Shown: in pieces, positions 17,879-25,255 of the stretch
Position numbering within the stretch: the stretch's first letter is position 1
Layout: each line of letters begins with the position of its first letter
Origin: Bryobacterales bacterium
GTDB lineage: Bacteria > Acidobacteriota > Terriglobia > Bryobacterales > Bryobacteraceae
DNA length: 64,000 bases
Assembly (NCBI GenBank): GCA_016713735.1
Contig: JADJOP010000024.1
Coordinates: forward strand, 34,255-98,254
Direction of reading: 5' to 3'
Notes under the pieces: generated by a model
Databases searched by the model: none
Told to the model about the DNA's origin: nothing
Seen by the model: the letters and a program-made list of their open reading frames with translations, nothing else
Program-made: the position numbers and the translations under genes

Positions 17879-19368
17879 TCACGAAGCCGCAACCGGAGCC
17901 TCATCATGGTCGGAGAAGCTGACCGGGTGGGCGCCAATCCCATTATCGTGGTCGGGAAGGGTGAACGAGAAGGTGGAGCCGCTGCCGGGTTCACTCTCCA
18001 CGGCGACGTCGCCGCCGTGGGAGCGGGCGAGGTGTTTGACAATGGCCAGGCCGAGGCCCGTGCCGCCGAGTTCGCGTGAGCGGGCTTTGTCGACGCGGTA
18101 AAACCGTTCAAACAGGCGCGGCAGGTCTTCCTTGGGAATGCCGATGCCGGTGTCGCGCACGTAGAAGCGGACAAAGCCGGCGCGCGTGTCGGGCCGCGTC
18201 CCGACGGTGATGGTGCCGCTGTCGGGGGTGTACTTGATGGCGTTTTCCAGCAGATTGCACAGCGCCTGGTGAACGGCCTTCCAATCGCAGAACACCTCCT
18301 CGCCGGGTGGCGCATCGATGGTCTTCAGGATGATGCCTTTTTCTGGGCCAGCGGGCGCATGGCGTCGGTGCAGTCGTGGAGAAGGTTGTTGGAGTAGTAG
18401 CTGGCGAATTGGAACTTCTGCGTGCCCAGCTCGATGCGGCTGAGGGTGAGCAGGTCGCCGGCGAGGTTGGTGAGGCGCTCGGCGTTCTGGCGGATGATGT
18501 TCAGGAAGCGGACGTTGTGGTTGGGGTCGTGGATGGCGCCATCGAGCAGGGTTTCGGTGTAGCCCTGGATGGCGGCCAGCGGCGTGCGCAGCTCGTGGCT
18601 GACGTTGATGACGAAGTCTTTGCGGATGCGCTCGAGCTTTTCCAGCTCCTGATGTTCGTGCTGCAGCTCTTCAAACATGCGTTCCAGCTTGGCGCCGGTG
18701 TCGTTGAGCTTTGATCCCAGCACGCCGAGTTCGTCCGAGCCGGGCTGCGAGAGGCGCGCGCTGAAGTGGCCTTCGGCGAGCTTGCCGGCGTAGTCGATGA
18801 TGGCGCCGAGCTTGGAGGAGACCGAGCGCGCAAACAGGGCCGCCACGAGAAACGCCGGCAGGAAGGCCAGCGCGGTGGAGATGAGCATCCGGCGGCGGAT
18901 GAGGTTCACCTGCGAGCGGACGTGGACCAGCGGAACGGCCAGCCGCACGGCGCCGAGTTGATGGGGCACGGCGACGTACAGGAAGTCGGTGTGGGTGGTA
19001 GCGCTGCGGCGGGTGGCCGATCCAGGGCGGCCTGCGAGGGCGGCGGCAACCTCTTGCCGCTCCTTGTGGTTCTCCATGCGCCGGGGGTCGGCTTCGGAGT
19101 CGGCCAGCGGGACGCCGGCGCGGTCGATCAGGGTCAGGCGAGCCTCCAGCGAGGAGGCGATTTCGCGCGTTCGCTTCACCAGCGCCGGGCCGGTCTCACG
19201 GCCATAGGTGAGGCCAAGCACATCACCCTTCTGCGCCAGTTCACGCTCCAGCGTCTCCCGGAAGCTCGTTTCAGCCACTCTCGAGGCCAACACGTCCACG
19301 GCGGCCAGGGCCACCACGAGGACGCACAGAACGCCGAAAATCAGCTTTACGAAAATGCGTGCTGTCAT
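17879..19368 (-). CDS. PhoR-like sensor histidine kinase, broken by a single-base frameshift
   Basis: N-terminal part (19368 to 18325): TM helix, a periplasmic sensor of about 130 residues, second TM helix (ISTALAFLPAFLVAALF), HAMP linker, and dimerisation domain with the phospho-acceptor His in INVSHELRTPL. It then stops early after QKKASS. The C-terminal part (to 17879) carries the ATPase: NLLENAIKY (N box), RDTGIGIP (G1), GTGLGLAIVKHL (G2). The two parts are joined by a -1 shift at 18336-18343: reading AAA AAG GGC restores GIILKTIDAPPGEEVFCDWK. The start at 19368 has AGGGGA upstream; a codon at 19413 was rejected. Either an assembly indel in the A-run, a mutation or, less likely, programmed frameshifting. 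Confidence 0.85.
18336..18343 (-). other. Frameshift site in the histidine kinase gene
   Basis: On the coding strand the run reads CAG AAA AAG GCA, with stop TGA four codons after AAG. Re-reading the last G (a -1 step, giving GGC ATC ATC) keeps the kinase frame. AAA AAG is a known slippery pair in bacteria, but the upstream base is G rather than A, which weakens slippage of the P-site tRNA. Confidence 0.6.
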
Positions 19369-19403
19369 GCTGTTTCCCCTACAGTATCGCCTACAATAAA
19401 CGC

Positions 19404-19877
19404 ATGCCACCACTACAATCGGATGAACCCAGAAGCCGCCGCGGACTGCTGAAAGCGGGTGCCGTCGCCGCGGGTGCCGCCGCCACAGCAGCCGTCGCCA
19501 CGGCGCAAACCGGACCGCAGAAGAAGGTCCATCGCAAGGGCCCCAAGCCGAAGAGCGTGCCTTTGTTCAACGGCGCCGTCAGCTACGGCAACCTGCTGTT
19601 CATCGCCGGCAAGGGAGCCCATTTCGAAGGCGACATCAAGGCCCACACCGATCATGTGCTGAAGGAAATCGAAAAGGAACTGGTCAACGCCGGCTCATCG
19701 ATGGACAAGGTGCTCAAGTGCAACGTCTATCTGAATGACCTCAAGGACTACACGGCCATGAACGAGGTGTTCAAGGGCCGCTTTGGCGAAGAGCCGCCGG
19801 TGCGCACCACCATCGCGGCGGCGGGCGGCATACCCGGCAATTCGCTGGTGGAAATCGACGTCATCGCCTACATCTAA
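19404..19877 (+). CDS. RidA/YjgF-family protein with a twin-arginine signal
   Basis: A 157-residue protein. The N-terminal 45 residues contain SRRGLLKAGAVAAGAAATAAV, a Tat-type signal; the rest is a RidA fold (FNGAVSYGNLLFIAGKGA, LKEIEKELVNAGSSMDKVLKCNVYL, FGEEPPVRTTIAAAGGIPGNSLVEIDVIA). The conserved Arg of the deaminase site is present in PVRTTI. Cytosolic RidA hydrolyses reactive enamine/imine intermediates; an exported version must act on something else, and function in the periplasm is unknown. The start at 19404 leaves 35 bases to the divergent kinase. Its 3' end overlaps the converging anti-sigma gene by 4 bases. Confidence 0.85.
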   Translation: MPPLQSDEPRSRRGLLKAGAVAAGAAATAAVATAQTGPQKKVHRKGPKPKSVPLFNGAVSYGNLLFIAGKGAHFEGDIKAHTDHVLKEIEKELVNAGSSMDKVLKCNVYLNDLKDYTAMNEVFKGRFGEEPPVRTTIAAAGGIPGNSLVEIDVIAYI

Positions 19878-20314
19878 TCCCGCTCGGCGCCAGGCGGCGC
19901 CACGCGCTTCACCAGGCGGACCCGCGTCCCCGCCGGCTCCAACCGCTGCACGCTGATTTCATCCATGATGCGGCGCGCCAGCAGCAAGCCGCGCCCGGAA
20001 CGGCGCTCGAGATTCTCCGCCGCTTTCGCGTCGGGCACCTCTTCCAGCAGGAAGCCCTCGCCCTCGTCGCTCACCTCAACCACCACTTCGCCGGGCCCTC
20101 CGCCGAGGGCCAGCCCTACCTTCTTCGCAAGGTCGAAGCGGTTGCCGTGCTTGATCGCATTCACCAACACTTCGCGCACGGCGAGGCCGATGAAATACTG
20201 GTCGGATTCATCAAACCCCTGGCCGCCGGCAAACTGGCGCACCCATGCTTCGGCCTCGTCTACTTCCTCAACCCGCGACTCCAGGCTGCGGAAGACGGGA
20301 CCAACGGCCGCCAC
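19874..20314 (-). CDS. RsbW/SpoIIAB-like ATP-binding anti-sigma (serine kinase) protein
   Basis: A 146-residue GHKL ATPase-type protein: N box AVREVLVNAIKHGNR, G1-like VSDEGEGF, and G2-like RRSGRGLLLARRIMDEI. This matches RsbW-type switch kinases that bind a sigma factor and phosphorylate a STAS antagonist. The GTG start overlaps by one base the TAG stop of the upstream STAS gene, a sign of translational coupling and equal dosage. No sigma factor gene is adjacent, so the target is encoded elsewhere. Confidence 0.88.
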   Translation of the reverse strand: MAAVGPVFRSLESRVEEVDEAEAWVRQFAGGQGFDESDQYFIGLAVREVLVNAIKHGNRFDLAKKVGLALGGGPGEVVVEVSDEGEGFLLEEVPDAKAAENLERRSGRGLLLARRIMDEISVQRLEPAGTRVRLVKRVAPPGAERD

Positions 20315-20679
20315 TACGCTTCTCCGGTCCCCGCGCGCAGTGCCGCCACGGAGGCGCCGGCGTTGGCATCGAGCGGCAGCACGGCATCGACACCGGTCAT
20401 CTCCAGGATCTTCTTCACCCGTTCGGTGACCCCGGCCAGGCGCAGGCGGCCACCGGCCTTCTTCACGGTGTTGTTGCAGCCGATCAAGGTGCCGATGGCG
20501 GAGCTGTCGAGGTAGCTCACTTGGGCCAGGTCCAGCACAATGCCCAACTGGCCTTTGCCGATGAGCTCGGCCACCGACGCTTCCAGGCGTTCTAACTGGC
20601 TTCCCATGGTCAACGTGCCGGTGAGGGTCAACACCGCCACGCCGGATTCATCCTCAGTCCTCGCCATCTCAAAGGGCAT
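20314..20679 (-). CDS. STAS-domain anti-anti-sigma factor
   Basis: A 121-residue STAS protein (TLTGTLTMGSQLERLEASV, IVLDLAQVSYLDSSAIGTLIG). The Ser in YLDSSAIG is the expected phosphorylation site that controls binding to the RsbW-like partner. The start at 20679 was preferred over 20742 because AGGAG lies 11 bases upstream and the STAS fold begins there. Together with the coupled downstream gene it forms a partner-switching module, probably governing a stress or envelope regulon. Confidence 0.88.
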   Translation of the reverse strand: MPFEMARTEDESGVAVLTLTGTLTMGSQLERLEASVAELIGKGQLGIVLDLAQVSYLDSSAIGTLIGCNNTVKKAGGRLRLAGVTERVKKILEMTGVDAVLPLDANAGASVAALRAGTGEA

Positions 20680-20777
20680 CTTCGCTCGCTCTCCTGTTTG
20701 CTGGGGCCATGCCTGGCAGGGAAGCGGCGCACGGCGCTCCACGGCCAGGAGAATGAGTATACAACGCGGGGTGCCGG

Positions 20778-21224
20778 TCAGCCGCTCGATTCGGTGAGAA
20801 GCAGTTCCATATAGAGGATGCCCGGAATGGGATCGTCGTAGTAGCGCTCGGTTTCGCGGAATCCGAGCGAGCGGTAGAGGGCGATGGCGGAGTCCATGCG
20901 GCCCGGGATCGTATCGAGCAGCAGGCGCTGGTAGCCGGCGGCGCGCGCGCGTTCGAGCAAGGCGATCATGAGCAGCCGTCCCAGGCCGCAGCCGTGAAAG
21001 GCGGGCAGCACGAACAACCGCTTCACCTCGCCTGTGCGCGGGTCAAACTGCCGCAGGGCAACCACGCCAGCAATCTCAGCGCCCACCTCAGCCAGCAGGA
21101 TGCAGCCTTCGGGCGGAGAAAACCGGCCCGGCAGGGCGGCCAGCTCGGTCTCAAAGCTGGGGAAGCACTCCGGCGCGGCGACGTGATCGAGATAGGTCCG
21201 GAAGAGCGCCCGCACGGTGTCCAT
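20778..21224 (-). CDS. GNAT-family N-acetyltransferase
   Basis: About 148 residues with the GNAT core: beta strand EIAGVVALRQFD, EVKRLFVLPAFHGCGLGRLLM (acetyl-CoA loop, R/Q-x-x-G-x-G/A type) and GYQRLLLDTIPGRMDSAIALYRSLGFRETERYY. The acceptor substrate is unknown. The N-terminus is uncertain: the ATG at 21224 has GGAGG only 2 bases away, while in-frame codons just upstream (ATT CGC CAG GCG) would supply the usual first beta strand of the fold. The upstream frame is closed by the stop of the peroxiredoxin gene. Confidence 0.82.
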   Translation of the reverse strand: MDTVRALFRTYLDHVAAPECFPSFETELAALPGRFSPPEGCILLAEVGAEIAGVVALRQFDPRTGEVKRLFVLPAFHGCGLGRLLMIALLERARAAGYQRLLLDTIPGRMDSAIALYRSLGFRETERYYDDPIPGILYMELLLTESSG

Positions 21225-21257
21225 CTCCTCCCGGCGCGCCTGGCGAATGGTGGGGGG

Positions 21258-21770
21258 TTAGTGCTTCAGCCGTGAACATGCCGTCATCGCGCCGGTGATG
21301 TCCACCGCCGACGAACCCTCCTCGATGAATTGGATTTTGCCGTCCTTATCGACGACAAAGGTGGCACGGTTGGCGACGCCCGAGGGCATCAGGATGCCGT
21401 AGGTCTCGCTGATCTTTTTGGAGAAATCGCTCAACAGCGCCTGCTCCACCTTGAGCACCTCGGTGGCCCAGTATTTCTGGCTGGGGATGTTGTCGGTGCT
21501 GATGCCGAACACGACCGCGCCGGCGTCGGTGAACTTGGCAAGGTCCTTATTGAACGAGGTCATTTCCTTGGTGCAGCCGCCGGTGAACGCGGCCGGGAAG
21601 AAGGCCAGCACCACGGCGTTCTTGCCGCGGAAGGCCGACAGCGACACCTTCTCGCCTTTGGTCGAGGGCAGCGTGAAGTCAGGAGCAGCGTCGCCGACCT
21701 TGAGGTGCGTCTTGGGAGCTTGGGCAAAGAGCGCTCCGCCCAGAAGGAGCATGGCCAGAATTCGCGTCAT
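21258..21770 (-). CDS. Exported peroxiredoxin (AhpC/TSA), Cys form
   Basis: A 170-residue thioredoxin-fold peroxidase with a signal peptide (MTRILAMLLLGGALFAQ), so probably periplasmic. The peroxidatic residue is Cys66 in FFPAAFTGGCTKEM; a second Cys in TACSRLKH near the C-terminus is a candidate resolving residue. Length suits the BCP/AhpC class. It is the intact Cys paralogue of the gene immediately upstream on the same strand, which carries TGA at the matching codon. The two genes are 93 bases apart and probably cotranscribed. The start at 21770 rather than 21818 gives the signal peptide directly. Confidence 0.9.
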   Translation of the reverse strand: MTRILAMLLLGGALFAQAPKTHLKVGDAAPDFTLPSTKGEKVSLSAFRGKNAVVLAFFPAAFTGGCTKEMTSFNKDLAKFTDAGAVVFGISTDNIPSQKYWATEVLKVEQALLSDFSKKISETYGILMPSGVANRATFVVDKDGKIQFIEEGSSAVDITGAMTACSRLKH

Positions 21771-21863
21771 GCGGTCCAATCTACCATGCCCCTCGCCGTC
21801 TGGGGAGTAAATTGACACACTTCTCCTGAATGCCTCGGCGAGGCGGTCACGATCGAGGAGCGA

Positions 21864-22385
21864 CTAGTGTTTCAGCCGGCTACAAGCGGTTGCCGCGCCG
21901 GTGATATCAATGGCGCCCGACCCCTCCTCGATGTGTTGGATGACGCCGCTGGCGTCGATGACGAATGTGGCCCGGTTGGCGATTCCGCGGTCGGCCATGA
22001 GCACGCCGTAATCGGCGGCGGTCTTCCGCATGAAGTCGCTCAACATGGCGAATTCGATGTTTTCTTCTTTTGCCCAGTGACCCAGGGTGGGAAGGTTATC
22101 GGTGCTGACCATGAACACTTCAGCTCCGGCATCCTTGAACTTTTGGATACCAGCCTGGTATCCGCGTAGTTCCTTCGTTCAACCACCGGTGAAGGCGGCC
22201 GGGAAAAATGCCAGCACAACAGTCGACTTGCCCGCGAAATCGGCAAGCGCGACCTGTCCCCCCTTCGTCGAGCCCAGCTTGAAGGCGGGGGCTTTGTCGC
22301 CCACCTTCAGCTGAGTCTTCGGCGGCGCGGGGGCCTGTGCCAGCATCGTTCCCGCCGCCAGAGCAAGCAGGAAAGTGCGTCGCAT
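21864..22385 (-). CDS. Predicted selenoprotein: exported peroxiredoxin with Sec at the catalytic position
   Basis: 173 codons plus stop if the in-frame TGA at 22179-22181 is read as selenocysteine (residue 69). Upstream: signal peptide MRRTFLLALAAGTMLAQ and the peroxiredoxin strand VVLAFFPAAFTGG; then TGA; then, in the same frame and without another stop, TKELRGYQAGIQKFKDAG and VFMVSTDNLPTLGHW to TACSRLKH. The adjacent paralogue has TGC (Cys66) at this spot inside an otherwise matching FTGGxTKE motif. A stable hairpin (22137-22172) starts 6 bases after the TGA, as bacterial SECIS elements do. Selenocysteine peroxiredoxins are a known selenoprotein class. Alternative: nonsense mutation. No selA/selB/selC/selD is in the window to test this. 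Confidence 0.85.
22137..22172 (-). promoter_or_regulatory. Predicted bacterial SECIS element
   Basis: In the mRNA, after UGA and six bases, GAACU pairs with AGUUC (5 bp); an internal loop (ACGC / AAA) leads to a perfect 7-bp upper stem GGAUACC / GGUAUCC capped by the loop AGGCU. The loop begins 22 bases after the UGA and has G at its second position, in line with the known bacterial SECIS model (short distance to UGA, upper stem, small loop with a conserved G near its start). All bases are also coding, as required in bacteria. It would bind SelB with Sec-tRNA and GTP. Confidence 0.78.
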
Positions 22386-22398
22386 AGGGGACAGCGTA

Positions 22399-23227
22399 TC
22401 ACGAACGGCGGCGCTTCCAGGCGAGGGCGAGCAAGCCGGCGGCCAGCAGCAGCGAGGTGGCCGGCTCGGGCACACTGTTGATCACCGCCGTGCCAGTGGT
22501 TTCCGCCAGCACGGTCGCGCCGTCGCTGATGCGGTAGGTGCCCTGGAACAGATACTGCTGGCCGTCGTTGTAGTTGGCCATGTCGTTGAGGGCGATCTGG
22601 CGCTCGGCGTCGGTCGTGCAGGGGTGGGGGTCGCCGGGACCGCACGGCCAGAGCGCGTTGCCGCTGCCGCGGCCGATGAGGGCGTCGACCAGTTGCGTGT
22701 TCGGCCCGGCGGTGACGAAGACGTCGTCGCTGGTGAACACCTGCAAGTCATCGCCGGCCTGAATGCCCACGTAGTCGGCGCCGTAGGTGTAGCTGCCGGC
22801 GGCGAAGGTGAAGCCGAGCGCGTCAAACGGGTCGCTGCTGAAGGCCGAAAAACTCAACTGCGATACGCTGAACTGCGTGCCGTTGCCGTTGACCACCAGC
22901 CCGAACAGGATGCGGTTGCCGAGTTCGGCGGCGAAGGCGGGGCCGAACACCGTGCCCGGATCCACCTGGCCAAGCCAGCTCGGAAAGCTGGTGACCATGA
23001 CCTCGTTGCCATAGTATTGGGTTCGCTGCTCGTAATAGGTGGGGGGTGCCGGGTGTGCCGGCCGTGGTTGTCCCGTTGTAGAGCGCGTCCAGGGCATTCG
23101 TGCGCCAGGAAGCGTAGCTGGGACTCCCGAAGCCGTTCGGAGCCAGCGCCGGGTGAACTTCAATCGTGATCGGTCCGGCAAACGCCACGGTGGACGCCGC
23201 CGCCAGGATGAACAGGGGGATTCGCAT
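22399..23227 (-). CDS. Exported PEP-CTERM protein, broken by a frameshift in a C-run
   Basis: Begins with signal peptide MRIPLFILAAASTVAFAG at 23227 (GAGGAG upstream) and continues to NALDALYNGTTTAGTPGT in one frame; the rest (TYYEQRTQYYGNEVMVTSF to the end) is in another. The switch lies in a run of six Cs on the coding strand (near 23040-23046); five Cs would join the frames as GTPTYYEQ. The C-terminus is a classical sorting signal, VPEPATSLLLAAGLLALAW then KRRRS. The body is beta-rich without a recognised domain. An assembly indel is the simplest reading; phase variation is possible. It ends 13 bases before the selenoprotein start, so the genes may be cotranscribed. Confidence 0.75.
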
Positions 23228-23470
23228 GGTGTACTCCTCGTGTTCCTCCATCGAGTATTCGTTTTGTAAGCTTTATTTAAATCATTGAAAATACGGTATT
23301 TACTATGTATTGTGGCGCCATCCCTCAGCACCGAGCCACAAGTACAGGCCCATGCGCACTGCGCGCTCAGTGGCAGACATCGGGTGGTTGCTCTACGGCG
23401 TACTTGAGTGGTTCACCTCAGAGGCGGGGTTCAGCCGAAGGGGAACGTGCGGCAGGCAGAGGCGAGGCGG

Positions 23471-24649
23471 CTAGTCGCCGAGGAACTTGCCGTAGGCCTG
23501 CAGCTCGGGCATGTTGTCGAACACCGCCTTCACGCCGGCCGTGATGGGGATGGCGAACACGAGGCCGAGCGGGCCCCACAACACGCCCCAGAACATGAGG
23601 GCGATGGTCACAGCCAGCGGGTTCAGGTGGACGCGCGAGCCGACCAGTTTCGGATACAGCAGGTTGAGCGCCAGCAGGTGGAAGAAGCCGACCACGCTGG
23701 CGATGATGAGGAACGGGGCCAGACCCTTATACACCGGCAGAGCGGCCAGCACGGGCGGAATGATGGCCAGCGGCAGGCCGATGTAAGGCACCAGGCTCAG
23801 GAAGCCGCTGATGGGGGCCACCAGCAGGAAGTAAGGGATGTTCATCAGATAAAAGAAAACCCCGCTGCCGAGGGTGAGCAGAAGCCCGAGCACGAAGTTA
23901 CCCACCACATAGGCGCGCGCCATGTCGCCGATGCCCTGCCAGGAGCGGCCGGCGGCGTGGCGGCCGGGACCGGTGAACATCTGCAGGTAGGCCCGCCGCA
24001 AATGGTCACGCCAGCTCAGCATGAAGTACACCAGGAACGGCACGAAGCTGGCCAGCAGCAGCACGTGGAGCACGTAGTCGATATTGCTGGTGAAGTAACG
24101 GACAATGGGACCGCTGCCGTCGGCGCGGATGCGCACCTCCTGCACAGGCGGAGGCAGGGAGTTCGCTGGCGGCATGACGGGTTCGGCCTGCCGTTTGCGC
24201 GTGGTCCTGGCCGGAGGTGGGGTGACGGGCGGCGCCACCACCTGCGGCTCGCGCAGGCGCTTCGGCACGACGAAAGTGGTCACCGTTTTTTCGGCGTTTT
24301 CGAGCGAGATGACAATCTCATCGATCAGCTCGTTCATGCGTGTGGAGTAGCGCGGCAGGTCCTCCATCAGGTCGGCGGTTTGCACGTACACGCCGAGGCC
24401 GCTCAGGTAGAGCAGCAGCAGGCTGATGCTGCACACCAGGAAGCTGGCAAAGGAGCGCGGCAGGCGCAGGCGCATGAAGGCTTCCACGAAGGGTTCGAGC
24501 AGGAAGCCGATCGTAATGCCGGTCACCAGGGTGACGAAAAAGTCGCGCCCGAAGTAGAGCAAGGCAATCACGACGCCGCCGGCGATCAGGTTGAGGGCAA
24601 CCTGCGCCGGTTTGCGTTCCGTGATGGTAGGGCTGTGTAGAACCGCCAC
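23471..24649 (-). CDS. AI-2E/PerM-family transporter
   Basis: A 392-residue membrane protein with about seven to eight hydrophobic segments in the order of the family: two N-terminal helices (VALNLIAGGVVIALLYF), a third (FASFLVCSISLLLLYL), a soluble middle domain, and the C-terminal block with LLLTLGSGVFFYLMNIPYFL, SLVPYIGLPLAIIPPV and MFWGVLWGPLGLVFAIPI. The middle domain is enlarged by a Pro/Arg-rich insert (VAPPVTPPPARTTRKR). The GTG at 24649 was chosen because GGAG lies 8 bases upstream; the longer frame from 24796 has no membrane logic and overlaps the divergent ruvX gene. Substrate of such proteins is often unknown. Confidence 0.88.
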   Translation of the reverse strand: MAVLHSPTITERKPAQVALNLIAGGVVIALLYFGRDFFVTLVTGITIGFLLEPFVEAFMRLRLPRSFASFLVCSISLLLLYLSGLGVYVQTADLMEDLPRYSTRMNELIDEIVISLENAEKTVTTFVVPKRLREPQVVAPPVTPPPARTTRKRQAEPVMPPANSLPPPVQEVRIRADGSGPIVRYFTSNIDYVLHVLLLASFVPFLVYFMLSWRDHLRRAYLQMFTGPGRHAAGRSWQGIGDMARAYVVGNFVLGLLLTLGSGVFFYLMNIPYFLLVAPISGFLSLVPYIGLPLAIIPPVLAALPVYKGLAPFLIIASVVGFFHLLALNLLYPKLVGSRVHLNPLAVTIALMFWGVLWGPLGLVFAIPITAGVKAVFDNMPELQAYGKFLGD

Positions 24650-24751
24650 CGCTCGAGCTCCAGAGAGGTTGGCAAGCGGCACTCGAAAGTCAATCCAAGC
24701 GAGGATTCCACCTCGAACCGCCCCAGTCTCCCCTCTATTGGCTAATCTAAC

Positions 24752-25255
24752 ATGAGGGTGCAACAACGACGCCAGAAAGACATCGGATCGCGCCAAATTG
24801 TGGCTGAACCCGCCCTGGACGGGGGGCCAGCGCGCGTGCTTGCCCTCGACGTAGGCGAGAAACGGATCGGTTTGGCCGTTAGTGACGAGCTGGCGCTGAC
24901 GGCGCTGTCACTGGAGACCTACCACCGCGTTCGCGTCCGCGACGACGTGGCTCACATCGGCCGGCTAGCGGCCACCCACCAGGCCGCGCTCGTCCTGCTT
25001 GGCCTGCCGCTCAACCTCGACGGCAGCGAAGGGCCACAGGCGGCCTATGTGCGCGATTTCGGCCACCGCCTGGAGACCCGCGCCGGTCTGCGTGTGGGCT
25101 ATTGGGACGAACGGCTCAGCTCGGTGGAGGCGTCGAGCATTCTGGCCGCCCAGCCCCACGGCGGGCGCCGCGAAAAAGGCGACATTGACCGTGTGTCGGC
25201 GGCGCTGCTGCTGCAGGAATACCTGGACGCCCAGCGCGCGGGAGGAGTGGAGTGA
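24752..25255 (+). CDS. ruvX: Putative Holliday-junction resolvase / pre-16S rRNA nuclease RuvX (YqgF)
   Basis: 167 residues. Core motifs: ALDVGEKRIGLAVSD (RNase-H-like first strand with catalytic Asp), VLLGLPLNLDGSEGPQA, YWDERLSSVEAS and the C-terminal GDIDRVSAALLLQEYLD. The N-terminal 30 residues before the first strand are longer than usual; a GTG at about 24836 would give a canonical length. It overlaps mltG by four bases, an arrangement often seen for yqgF-mltG in bacteria. Confidence 0.93.
   Translation: MRVQQRRQKDIGSRQIVAEPALDGGPARVLALDVGEKRIGLAVSDELALTALSLETYHRVRVRDDVAHIGRLAATHQAALVLLGLPLNLDGSEGPQAAYVRDFGHRLETRAGLRVGYWDERLSSVEASSILAAQPHGGRREKGDIDRVSAALLLQEYLDAQRAGGVE

Noticed and set aside
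18325..18343. Programmed frameshift as the sole explanation of the kinase break
   Set aside because: The slippery pair is imperfect (G before AAA AAG) and other genes in the window have similar homopolymer breaks, so an assembly error is more likely.
22179..22385. Treating the second peroxiredoxin as a pseudogene by nonsense mutation
   Set aside because: The stop falls precisely at the catalytic codon, the rest is conserved and a SECIS-like hairpin follows; Sec readthrough explains more. Kept as the main alternative.
22399..23331. Upstream start at 23331 for the second PEP-CTERM gene
   Set aside because: It gives an Arg/Pro-rich N-terminus in the wrong frame; the true signal peptide is in the other frame at 23227.
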